Below are positions 9,436-17,049 of a DNA stretch of 64,000 bases, piece by piece. Origin of the DNA: JALZMG01 sp963844175 (GTDB lineage Bacteria; Actinomycetota; Acidimicrobiia; Acidimicrobiales; Ilumatobacteraceae); NCBI GenBank assembly GCA_963844175.1, contig CAWJNE010000012.1, forward strand, positions 1 to 64,000, in the 5' to 3' direction. Each line of letters begins with the position of its first letter. The stretch's first letter is position 1. The notes beneath the pieces are model-generated. The model saw only the letters and a list, made by a program, of their open reading frames with translations. It searched no databases and was not told the DNA's origin. The translations under genes and the position numbers were made by a program.

Positions 9436-9685
9436 ACTGGACGAGTTGGCGGATCACAGACCTCTTCCGGGATCCGGTGTATCCGATCTGCTGACGTCGC
9501 CACCTCAAGAGAAGGAAGTCCGCCGTTCGCCCGGTCCGCAACAGCCCCCGAGGTGCATCCGCCGGCGAGCTCAGCCCGATCACGGGCAACAGCCTGGCGC
9601 CCCGTGGCGCGCCGCATCGGCGTCGACCCCGCCTGCCTACGACAGCACCGGTGCTGATCCGAGCGGCTAAGCGAACGGACTGCAG

Positions 9686-10145
9686 TTGGCCACGGAGCTG
9701 GGCATGGACGACGCGGCCGCAGGTGGGGCCGTCCGGTACCTGGTTCGGAGAGGCTGGCTCGACTCGCGGGTCGCCGGCGCTGGACGACTCGTCCGGATGT
9801 CTGCGGCCGGATCGACCAAGTCGAACGGCTCCGGAGCGAGCGGCAACCCGAACGGGAAATCTGGCGCCGATCAGGCAGGAGCATCGCTCGCCTTCGTGGC
9901 CATTACCCCGAGCCAGCGTGCCGACATCGAGGCGGCACTGACGGAGATTGATCGCCAAGACGTCGAGAGCAAGCTGGAGGGTGATGATCTCCTCGACTAC
10001 GAGGCGGAACGGCGGGCAGCCACGGACCTGATGACGGGACCGCGACCGAAGCGGGGCGTGCTCGAGTGCTGCTGCAGGGTTCGGGGCCTTCGCAGCAGCG
10101 GTAGGGGCCGAGTACGTCGGCGCCAAGCTCACTGGCCTGCTGTAG
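9686..10145 (+). pseudogene. remnant winged-helix and coiled-coil protein, truncated and frameshifted
   Basis: From a TTG at 9686 the frame reads LATELGMDDAAAGGAVRYLV and RRGWLDSRVAGAGRLVRMS, a plausible winged-helix segment. A helical stretch follows (SQRADIEAALTEIDRQDVES) and then GPRPKRGVLE, which resembles the conserved PRPKR tail of a family of hypothetical proteins. Near 10080 the frame must change to continue FGAFAAAVGAEYVGAKLTGLL, ending at TAG 10145. The N-terminus is missing, since a TAA lies just upstream. Nothing convincing occupies 9436-9685. The function is unknown; the original may have sensed or regulated something in the element. Confidence 0.5.
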
Positions 10146-10158
10146 CCACGTCGGCCTT

Positions 10159-10176
10159 CGCCCGTGATCACGGGCG
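10159..10176. terminator. 18-bp perfect palindrome between convergent remnants
   Basis: CGCCCGTGATCACGGGCG is a perfect palindrome lying between the end of the winged-helix remnant (10145) and the TGA that closes the DUF2510-like segment (10168-10170, inside the palindrome). It could act as a bidirectional terminator; no T-tract is visible. Confidence 0.45.
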
Positions 10177-10311
10177 AGGTGGGTCGAACACGGTGGTACC
10201 CGCGTCGCTCACGTGCTCGGTCCACCGCAGCCCGTCCCAGTAATGCTGCTCGTGCCGGCCAAGCGGGTCGGGCGCTCCACTTCCAGCGGTCGCCTCCGAG
10301 GGCAGGTGCCC
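10168..10311 (-). pseudogene. DUF2510-like segment in frame after the TAG of the GT-C gene
   Basis: Directly after the TAG at 10314-10312, the same reading frame continues for 47 codons to TGA at 10170-10168. It encodes APDPLGRHEQHYWDGLRWTE followed by HVSDAGTTVFDPP. This matches the DUF2510 pattern PDP..R..YWDG..WT, except that the usual GWYPDP is GSGAPDP. DUF2510 is a short domain of unknown function that accompanies actinobacterial membrane proteins. There is no start codon in the segment. It is therefore either the lost C-terminus of the upstream protein, a readthrough extension, or the fragment of another gene. Confidence 0.7.
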
Positions 10312-12165
10312 CTAGGTGGTGTCGGATTGGGGGGGTCGTATGACGACGGCCATGTCGACGCCGATGGCGACCATCTCTTCGGCGAGGGTGATGGCTTCAG
10401 GTGGCAGGTCGGGGGTGAACGCGAGCACGATGGTGTTGTCGTCGACCCTGGGCAGCAGCGGGTTGTCGGGTCCGAGGATGGTCCGCAGTTCATTTCGAGC
10501 GGCTTCGTAGCGGTCCCGCTCGGCGTCGGTTCGCAGGTCGGTGTAAGCGACTTGCACGGCGCCGGGGCGAGCCAGTCGGTCGGCGATCGCGCTCCCTCCG
10601 ACGAGCTCAACGATCGCGGTGGCGTCGTCTGGCCGGTCGACCACTCGGTGCGGCCACACCTGTGCTTCGTGGCGGCTGTCGACGGAGACGTCGTAGCCGG
10701 CTCGCTCCAGTTCGTTGAGCATCCCGAAGCCGCCGCTGCCGAGATCGACCGGTTCGCTCCAGTCGACGAAGTATTGACCGTCGGGGCCCCAGGCGGGGTT
10801 GGCGGCGAGGGCGTCGACGGTGTCGGGCATCAGCTCGGCCAAGAACCGTGACGCCCGGTTGTCCGACAGGCGGGGCCCGACGATCGTCTCGGCGCTCCAC
10901 ACCGTCGCGACTACGAGGGTGGCGGCGAGGACGGCGACCCGGGCAACGGGCCGAAGGTGTCGACGTGGTCGGCGTCGCACGAAGGCTCGGCTGCGCAGGC
11001 TGGCGACGACGGTCCAGCCGATGCTGACCAGCAGCACCGTTTGCATTGCCCATAGGAAGAACACGGTCCAGTAGTAGACGGGGACGACGGTCCGGCTGGC
11101 GGCCATCACCGACGCGGCGAGCGTGACGGCGGCGACGAGGTGCAGGCGGCGAAGCGCGCTATCGCCGAGGCGGGTGCTGACGATGGCGGCCGTCATCCAC
11201 ACGAACAGCAGGACCGCCCCGGGGACACCGGAGCCGCCGGGAAGCCCGGGTACCTGTGACTGCCGGTCACCCCACAGCTCGCCGGTGAGCATCCGCCACG
11301 GATCCAGGTGCCACAACATGACGTCGAGGCCGCCGTCCCAGCCGATCGGCTCCTCGTTCGAGCTGGTGACGAACTCCCACAGCAACGTCAGGTTCCCCGG
11401 ATCGTTGGTCAGCTCCTCATACAACACCGGGATCCACAACACCACCAACAGCCCGATCCCCGCCCCGAGCCACAGCAGGATCCGGCGGCGACCGGTGCGA
11501 TCCCGCACCGCAGCGACGACCGAGGCGCCGACGGCGAACACGATGAGGGTGACGACCGGCAGCAGGTAACCGGCATAGGACTGAGCACACAAAGAGCCCG
11601 CCGCGACGAGCACGAGCAACATCGGCCGATCACCGGCAACGACCGCCCACGCAGCGAAAATGCAGACCAGCCACCACAGCACCGGGAGGTGCGAGTTCCA
11701 CACCTCTGACAGCACCACCACCCCGTACGCTCGGGCCAACAGGACCACCGCCGCTCCCGCGATCAACAGCCTCGTCGGGTTCCCGGCGCGAGCGACGATC
11801 CACAACACGATGACGATCGCCGCGAACGCCAACAGCACCTGTGACGCCAGGAACGCCCAACTGCTCGCCCCGAGCAGGCGGTACGTCGGCCACATCGCAA
11901 ACCAACCGAGCGGACCCGGATGAAACGCGACGCCTTTCTCGACAGCGAATCGTCCCGCCATCCCCGTCAACGGCGAGTACTGCGTGCCAACGTCGCGCAG
12001 GCGCATCTCCATCATCGCCTGGTCCAACACCGGGAACCATTTGGGATCTCGCTGCAGCACTGCGGACAACAGACAAGGAACCGCCGCCACCACCGCAACC
12101 ACGCCAGCGAGGACGAAGGAACGTTGACGATTACGAACGGCAGCGACCACCGTTCCCGCCGCCAC
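10312..12165 (-). CDS. GT-C-like polytopic membrane glycosyltransferase
   Basis: This 617-aa protein has about ten or more hydrophobic helices in its first 400 residues and a soluble C-terminal domain. Near the N-terminus DQAMMEMRLRDV (an acidic loop after helix one) and FHPGPLGWFAMWP resemble the first extracytoplasmic loop of GT-C or ArnT-like lipid-linked sugar transferases, whose acidic residues are catalytic. GTG at 12165 is the start. It lies inside the putative mobile element on the opposite strand to the integrase. The acceptor and donor are unknown; a cell-envelope glycan is likely. An in-frame DUF2510-like segment follows its TAG stop. Confidence 0.75.
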   Translation of the reverse strand: MAAGTVVAAVRNRQRSFVLAGVVAVVAAVPCLLSAVLQRDPKWFPVLDQAMMEMRLRDVGTQYSPLTGMAGRFAVEKGVAFHPGPLGWFAMWPTYRLLGASSWAFLASQVLLAFAAIVIVLWIVARAGNPTRLLIAGAAVVLLARAYGVVVLSEVWNSHLPVLWWLVCIFAAWAVVAGDRPMLLVLVAAGSLCAQSYAGYLLPVVTLIVFAVGASVVAAVRDRTGRRRILLWLGAGIGLLVVLWIPVLYEELTNDPGNLTLLWEFVTSSNEEPIGWDGGLDVMLWHLDPWRMLTGELWGDRQSQVPGLPGGSGVPGAVLLFVWMTAAIVSTRLGDSALRRLHLVAAVTLAASVMAASRTVVPVYYWTVFFLWAMQTVLLVSIGWTVVASLRSRAFVRRRPRRHLRPVARVAVLAATLVVATVWSAETIVGPRLSDNRASRFLAELMPDTVDALAANPAWGPDGQYFVDWSEPVDLGSGGFGMLNELERAGYDVSVDSRHEAQVWPHRVVDRPDDATAIVELVGGSAIADRLARPGAVQVAYTDLRTDAERDRYEAARNELRTILGPDNPLLPRVDDNTIVLAFTPDLPPEAITLAEEMVAIGVDMAVVIRPPQSDTT

Positions 12166-12570
12166 GGCCCAAATGCTACGGGCTACCGGGTCAGCCGTGA
12201 CTGCACGGCTGGATCGCAGGCGTCGTCAGTGGATCGCGCCTAATCACGATTCCGACGGCCGTCGGGAGGGCCGTCCGATAGCACGTCCGAGAACTCGCGG
12301 ACCCGTGTCTGCGAATGCCGGCTTCGGAAGCAGCCGACGGCATCCATCGACCCGGTCGATTGCGGCCGCGAGCGACCCACGAGCGCCCCGAGTCGGCGAT
12401 CGGTGGCGCCATCCGGCCGACCCGCATGACGTTCGTCCTTGGGCTCGGGCCGCGCAGGAACCTCCGCACCACGACCCCAGGCCACGCCTGAGTTCTGGTC
12501 CACGACGGTGTCAGGCAAGCCCGGAGGACCGACCTGGCTCGCTCGCAACTTGGTGGAAGGGGGCCTGACC
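12166..12570. other. 405-bp stretch with no convincing gene
   Basis: This gap separates the divergent GT-C and integrase genes. Open frames exist on both strands but are rich in Arg, Pro and Ser and show no domain. A good ribosome binding site (GGAAGGGGG) at its right end serves the integrase. It probably holds both promoters and perhaps integrase arm sites. Confidence 0.5.
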
Positions 12571-13667
12571 ATGTCCAGCATCAACCACCTCGACGATGGC
12601 GCGTGGATCGTTCGCTGGCGCGATACCGACGGCAACTCCCGGCCAAGAGGTTCCGGCGCCAGGTGGACGCCAAGGCGTTCCTGGTGGACCTCGACCACCA
12701 GCTCCAGCACGGCAACTACGTGACGCCCAGCGCAGGCAAGCGCTCCGTTGGCGACTGGTGGCGGCACCGGTTCGACCTCCAGGTGCAGTGGTCGGCTGGG
12801 AGCCGCGAGCGTCAACTCGTCATCTGGCGGAAGCACCTTGAGCCCACGCTGGGCCGCAAAGAGATCGGCAAGGTCCGCCACTCAGTTCTCCAGGCGATCA
12901 TCAGCCGCTCGGGGCTGGCGCCGGCGACGACGAAGCTGCTGCGCTCGACGCTGGCGTCGATGTTCCGCGCTGCCGTGAAGGACGAGCTGATCGCCAACTC
13001 GCCTGCCGATGGGCTCAAGGTCCCGACTGGCGAGATGAGTGAGCCGCGACCGTTGTCAGACGAGGAGTCGGCGGCGCTGGTCGCCGTCTGCACGCCGTGG
13101 GAACCGGCGTGGATCACGATGGGACTCAGCACGGGCGTCCGCATCTCGGAGGGCCTGGCGATCCGCCTCAGCACGGTCGACTTCCTGCGGTTACAGATCC
13201 GCATCGCCGACCAGGCGCGGACGCCTCAGGTCGGACCGCCGACCTTGGCGCCGCTGAAGACCCGTCGGACCAAGGCCATGCGCTTGGTGCCGCTCAGTCC
13301 GACGCTGGCCGAGGTCCTGGCCCATCACGTGGAGACCGAGAAGCGTCGACGGGGCGACAACCTCGGCGAGCTCGGACTCCTCTTCCCCGGACCCGACGGT
13401 GGTCTCTGGCGGCGTCAGGCAGCCACCGACCGCTTCGCCGCCATCGTCCGCCGCGCCGGCCTCGACAGCGACTTGTCCTGGCATTCGCTGCGCGACACCG
13501 TGGCCACGAACACGTTGCGCGACGGGATCAACCCGACCTTCGTCGCCACGATGTTGGGCAACACGGTGCCGATCTTGGTGCATCGGTACGCCGGCGTCCT
13601 GCCCGACGACGTCGACCGTGCGCGCGATTCCCTCGATCGGCTCACGGCCCAGGCCGTCGGATCGTGA
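12571..13667 (+). pseudogene. tyrosine recombinase/integrase, frameshifted near its N-terminus
   Basis: The ATG at 12571, seven bases after GGAAGGGGG, opens MSSINHLDDGAWIVRWRDTD, the usual N-terminal beta hairpin of phage-type integrases. One missing G near 12642 then shifts the frame; restoring it gives NSRAKRFRRQVDAKAFLVDL. The rest is intact: core-binding domain, catalytic arginine in STGVRISEGLAI, HSLRDTVATN with the second catalytic pair, and the nucleophile region VHRYAG. About 365 aa would be normal. The stop codon directly abuts the right direct repeat, which fits an integrase with its own att site. The lesion may be recent or an assembly error. Confidence 0.85.
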
Positions 13668-13693
13668 TGTGCACAGATTGTGCACGCCGAGCC
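13667..13693 (+). repeat. putative attR-like direct repeat
   Basis: TGTGCACAGATTGTGCAC at 13668-13685, followed by GCCGAGCC, matches the copy at 8620-8646 (23 of 27 positions). It begins at the last base of the integrase stop codon. No tRNA gene lies here, so the original target would be intergenic. Confidence 0.5.
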
Positions 13694-13749
13694 GCGGTTG
13701 ACAGATGCCCAGCCACATCACACCTGCTTTACAGCCATATCAGGCGCCC

Positions 13750-14469
13750 ATGACGGCGAGTCGTACAGTACGGCGCATCCTGGGCGACGAAGCGAACGAG
13801 CCGACGACGACCCGGCGGCGCTGGTGGCGGCGGCGGAGCGATCGCCTCGGCCGCACCCACCCGACGACCATCCCCGCCGACGAGGCGATCGAGTCGGCGG
13901 TGACCGGCGACGTGTGGCTGTTCCGCGGGGCCCGCCTCGCCGATCGGGCGATCCGCGTCGCCACGAACGCCCCGGTCAACCACGTCGCCCTGGTCGTCGC
14001 CCTCGACGACCTCCCGCCCCTGCTCTGGCACACCGAGTTGGGGCATTCGCTGGAGGACGTGTGGACGGGCGAGCACCACCGCGGCGCACAGCTCAACCGG
14101 CTCGACGAGGCCTTCGACGTGTGGACGGGCAAGTACGGCCAGCGGGCCTACCTGCGCCAGTTCAGCGGGGAGGTGACGCGTGACATGGAGGACGAACTGC
14201 TGCGGGTCATCGCCATGTACGACGGCCGCGCCTTCCCGACGACCCGGGGGTTGGTCGGCCGATGGCTGTCGGGGCGCGTGCGCCACGAGGCGACGGGCGA
14301 GGCCGTGTACTGCGCTCAGCTGCTGGCGATCACGTTCCGACGGATGGGGCTGCTCGACCCCAAGCACCCGTCGAACTGGTACGACCCGGGCAAGTTCTGG
14401 AGCGGCGACAAGCTGGAGCTGCGCGACGGCGCCAGCCTCGGCCGCGAGCTCGAAGTCGTCAGGGGCTGA
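13750..14469 (+). CDS. permuted papain-like (YiiX/NlpC-P60 superfamily) amidase
   Basis: This 239-aa protein has the three blocks of circularly permuted papain-like enzymes: GDVWLFRG, the histidine in NHVALVVALDD, and a later cysteine in VYCAQLLAITFRRMG. In this superfamily the Cys-His pair cleaves amide bonds in peptidoglycan or lipids, or acts as an acyltransferase. No signal peptide is visible, and the N-terminus is arginine-rich (RRRWWRRRSDRLGR). An upstream ATG at 13705 would add 15 residues, but it lies close to the attR repeat. Its 3' end overlaps the convergent DUF2889 gene by 11 bp. Confidence 0.7.
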   Translation: MTASRTVRRILGDEANEPTTTRRRWWRRRSDRLGRTHPTTIPADEAIESAVTGDVWLFRGARLADRAIRVATNAPVNHVALVVALDDLPPLLWHTELGHSLEDVWTGEHHRGAQLNRLDEAFDVWTGKYGQRAYLRQFSGEVTRDMEDELLRVIAMYDGRAFPTTRGLVGRWLSGRVRHEATGEAVYCAQLLAITFRRMGLLDPKHPSNWYDPGKFWSGDKLELRDGASLGRELEVVRG

Positions 14470-15106
14470 CGCCGAACTTGCGGTAGCGCTCCGCCATCGT
14501 GATCGGCAGCTCGACCGGCTGACCGGCGCGGATGGCGGCGACGTGCTCGCTGTCGGCGGACCAGACGTGGCACGTGTCGAGGTTGGACTGCAGCATGCGC
14601 GCCCGGTCCTCGGGCGTCGGCCCGGGTCGACCGCCACCAGGCGCCGGGACCTCCCGGCGGGCGACGCCGTGCATCGACCACGTGCACTGCACCGCCACCG
14701 GCGCCATGGCCAGCAGCAGGGCGGTGGTGTGGGTGCAGCCGCGTGGTCCGCCGAACAGCTCGCGCACGCGGTGGGTGAACCCGCGGGCGATCGACAGCCC
14801 GACGAGCCCCTGGTAGTGGGTTGTGACGGCCGGGCACGACGTGTGCGGGTGGGCCTCGAACAGCACGTCGGCGCCGGTGATCACGAGGGACGGGAAGGCC
14901 ACCCGCAGCTCGACCTGCATGTGGTGCATCGTCAGCGGGTCGGGGTCGCCCTCGACGTACAGGCCCGGCGGCTTCTGATCGCGCACCGCACCGCGGATCA
15001 GCAGCTCCTCGTCGCTCACCCGGTACCCGCGCACCCGGTACTCGCGATCGTGCAGCACGTCCATGCCGTCTGGATCGGGCGGCAGGATCGGATCGCTGGC
15101 AAACAT
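14459..15106 (-). CDS. DUF2889 family protein
   Basis: This 215-aa soluble protein resembles DUF2889 proteins. It has an N-terminal beta-rich domain (REYRVRGYRVSDEELLIRGA, a DPLTMHHMQVELRVAF strand) and a conserved RGCTHTTALLLAMAPVA block with CTH. The C-terminus carries CHVWSADSEH. The family has no experimentally fixed role that I can cite; it is often found near CoA-ester metabolism genes. It is convergent with the amidase and diverges from the GNAT gene over 56 bp. Confidence 0.75.
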   Translation of the reverse strand: MFASDPILPPDPDGMDVLHDREYRVRGYRVSDEELLIRGAVRDQKPPGLYVEGDPDPLTMHHMQVELRVAFPSLVITGADVLFEAHPHTSCPAVTTHYQGLVGLSIARGFTHRVRELFGGPRGCTHTTALLLAMAPVAVQCTWSMHGVARREVPAPGGGRPGPTPEDRARMLQSNLDTCHVWSADSEHVAAIRAGQPVELPITMAERYRKFGVSP

Positions 15107-15162
15107 CAGACCATGCGTACCTGCCCAGGCCGACGCGCGTCGACCCGGGATACGTTGCCGCC

Positions 15163-15771
15163 ATGATCGAGCCGTTCTCGCTCACCGGCTCCGTGGTGCA
15201 GCTGGTCCCGCTCGATCGCCAGCACGTCGATGCGCTGGTCGTGGCGGCGCAGGGCGAACGGTCCACGTACGACTTCACCGAGGTGCCGAGCAGTTCGGCC
15301 CACGCCGCCGACTACGTCGATCGACTGCTCGCCGACCGTGACGCCGGCCGCGTCGTGCCGTTCGCCCAACGGCGGTTGGCCGACGGTCACCTCGTCGGCT
15401 GCACCCGGTTCATGGAGCTGCGCTGGTGGCACGGCCGGCCGCACCCTGATGAGGTCGAGATCGGTGGGACGTGGCTGGCCACCGACGCCCAGCGCACCAA
15501 GGTGAACACCGAGGCCAAGCTGCTCCTCCTGCATCACGCCTTCGACGTCTGGGGGGTGACCCGCGTGGCGCTCTGCACGGACGCCCGCAACACCCGCAGC
15601 CGGACCGCGATCGAGCGCATCGGCGCTCGCTTCGAGGGCGTCCTGCGCCACCACCGGCCGTCGCACGTGGCGGGCGAGCGGGGCCGCCCCCGCGACTCGG
15701 CGATGTTCGCCGTCACCGACGACGACTGGCCGGTCGTCGCCGCCGAGCTCGAACGGCGGCTGGAGGTCTGA
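15163..15771 (+). CDS. GNAT acetyltransferase, RimJ/RimL type
   Basis: This 202-aa protein has the RimJ/RimL-like layout: an N-terminal strand (VVQLVPLDRQHVDALV), a middle strand EIGGTWLATDAQRT in place of the usual acetyl-CoA pyrophosphate loop, and the DARNTRSRTAIERIGARFEG segment that marks the family's C-terminal half. It would move an acetyl group from acetyl-CoA to an amine. The target is unknown. The flavodoxin-fold gene starts 4 bp after its stop codon, so they are likely co-transcribed. Confidence 0.85.
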   Translation: MIEPFSLTGSVVQLVPLDRQHVDALVVAAQGERSTYDFTEVPSSSAHAADYVDRLLADRDAGRVVPFAQRRLADGHLVGCTRFMELRWWHGRPHPDEVEIGGTWLATDAQRTKVNTEAKLLLLHHAFDVWGVTRVALCTDARNTRSRTAIERIGARFEGVLRHHRPSHVAGERGRPRDSAMFAVTDDDWPVVAAELERRLEV

Positions 15772-15774
15772 CCG

Positions 15775-16374
15775 GTGGACGTGGTGATGGTGACGGCGCA
15801 CCCGCACGCCGACTCGTTCACGGCCGCCGTCGCCACGGCGGCGCGTCGCGGCATGCGCCGGGCCGGCCACTCGGTCGACGAGCTGGACCTCTACGCCATC
15901 GGCTTCGTGCCGGCGATGAGCCCGGCGGAGCGCGCCGCCTACCACGAGGCCGCACCGCTGATCGACCCGATGACCATCGAGCACGCCCGGCTGGTCCGCC
16001 AGGCCCGAGCGCTCGTCTTCGTGTACCCGACGTGGTGGGGCGGGCCGCCGGCGATCCTGCGGGGTTGGCTGGAGCGGGTGCTCGTGCCCGGTGTGGCGTT
16101 CCGTTTCGACGAGCACGGCAAGGTCGTGCCGGCGCTGACCAACGTCCGGCAGATCGTCGGCATCAGCACCTACGGGTCGTCGCGCCGCTACGTGCGGGTG
16201 ATGACCGACGGCGGCCGACGGATGCTGCTGCGGGCACTGCGCCTCAACTGCGGATGGCGGACCTCGACGAGGTGGCTGGCGATGTACTCGACCGACACAT
16301 CGAGCGAGGACGAGCGGATCGCCTTCCTCGAGCGGGTCGAACGGTCGATGGCACGACTCGGACGGTGGCGGTGA
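15775..16374 (+). CDS. flavodoxin-fold NAD(P)H quinone reductase family protein, copy 1
   Basis: This 199-aa protein has the NQO1/MdaB-like flavodoxin-fold pattern: the first strand and loop VVMVTAHPHADSFTAAV, the FMN/FAD loop FVYPTWWGGPPAILRGW and a basic C-terminus. Such enzymes use NAD(P)H to reduce quinones by two electrons. GTG at 15775 gives the conserved start. It is followed by a diverged paralog in GTGA overlap, so the pair may work as a heterodimer or on different substrates. Confidence 0.85.
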   Translation: MDVVMVTAHPHADSFTAAVATAARRGMRRAGHSVDELDLYAIGFVPAMSPAERAAYHEAAPLIDPMTIEHARLVRQARALVFVYPTWWGGPPAILRGWLERVLVPGVAFRFDEHGKVVPALTNVRQIVGISTYGSSRRYVRVMTDGGRRMLLRALRLNCGWRTSTRWLAMYSTDTSSEDERIAFLERVERSMARLGRWR

Positions 16375-16949
16375 ACACCCTCGTCGTCTACTGCCACCCC
16401 GATCCGGCGTCGTTCACCGCGGCCTGCCGTGATCGCGTGCTCGCCGCGCTGGCCCGTCGTGGTGATGACGTGCGGGTCCACGACCTGTACGGCGACGGCT
16501 TCGACCCGCTCTTCTCCGCTGCCGAGCGCTCCCGGCACCTCGAGCACGGGGCCGCGCCCGACGTCGTCCACCACGCCGAGGACCTGCAGTGGTGCCGGCA
16601 GCTGATCCTCGTCCACCCGACGTGGTGGAGCGGCCAGCCGGCGATGCTCAAGGGCTGGTTCGACCGCGTGCTGGTCAGCGGGGTGGCGTGGCACCTCCCG
16701 GCCGGTGCCGGCCGCCTGCGCGGCGGGTTGCGCAACGTGCGGCGCATCGTCACCGTGACGTCGCACGGCTCCGGCAAGCTGACGAACGGCCTCGAGGGCG
16801 AGGTCGGCAAGCGACTGGCGGGCCGAATGCTGCGCTCCCTGTGCCACCCGATGGCGCGCACGAAGTGGATCGCCTTCTACGGCATCGACACGGCCACCGC
16901 CGAGCAGCGAACGGCGTTCCTCGACCGCATCGATCGGGCGCTGCGGTGA
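16371..16949 (+). CDS. flavodoxin-fold NAD(P)H quinone reductase family protein, copy 2
   Basis: This 192-aa paralog of the upstream gene reads TLVVYCHPDPASFTAACRDR at the N-terminus and VHPTWWSGQPAMLKGWFDRV at the flavin loop, with the classic DGFDPLFSAAER segment between. The GTG at 16371 overlaps the previous stop (GTGA). It ends in GCTGCGGTGAC, a sequence repeated 104 bp downstream at the start of the next gene, which suggests the next gene once overlapped this one. Confidence 0.85.
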   Translation: MNTLVVYCHPDPASFTAACRDRVLAALARRGDDVRVHDLYGDGFDPLFSAAERSRHLEHGAAPDVVHHAEDLQWCRQLILVHPTWWSGQPAMLKGWFDRVLVSGVAWHLPAGAGRLRGGLRNVRRIVTVTSHGSGKLTNGLEGEVGKRLAGRMLRSLCHPMARTKWIAFYGIDTATAEQRTAFLDRIDRALR

Positions 16950-17049
16950 CCGTCATTGCGTTCCCCGGCCACAACACCTGCAGCCTGCGCAGTCGCTGGC
17001 CGCTCGCTCGCTGGCGCTCGCTCGCTCGCACGGTCGATCGGGTCCTGCG
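16950..17049. repeat. insertion-like spacer with a dispersed GCGTTCCCCGGCCAC core
   Basis: The 100-bp spacer starts and ends with near-identical junctions: GATCGGGCGCTGCGGTGAC at 16932-16950 and GATCGGGTCCTGCGGTGAC at 17036-17054 (17 of 19 match). Inside it, GCGTTCCCCGGCCAC at 16958-16972 is found again, inverted, in each of three 65-bp repeats at 39.05-39.24 kb. The remainder is low-complexity GCTCGCTCG. The pattern looks like an inserted short repeat that duplicated the junction. Confidence 0.5.

Larger units (their letters stand above)
8620..13693. mobile_element. decayed integrative element, about 5 kb
   Basis: The segment is bounded by imperfect direct repeats. It ends in a tyrosine integrase and carries cargo unrelated to its surroundings: a remnant membrane protein, a winged-helix remnant, a DUF2510-like segment and a GT-C-like protein. 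Base composition is visibly less GC-rich than its flanks, and four of its five recognisable genes are interrupted. Both flanks hold intact or nearly intact housekeeping-type genes. Boundaries rest on the repeats and have not been tested against an empty site. Confidence 0.5.

Noticed and set aside
12166..12570. A possible excisionase gene upstream of the integrase
   Set aside because: Frames here show no helix-turn-helix pattern and are Arg/Pro-rich, with no good ribosome binding site except that of the integrase.
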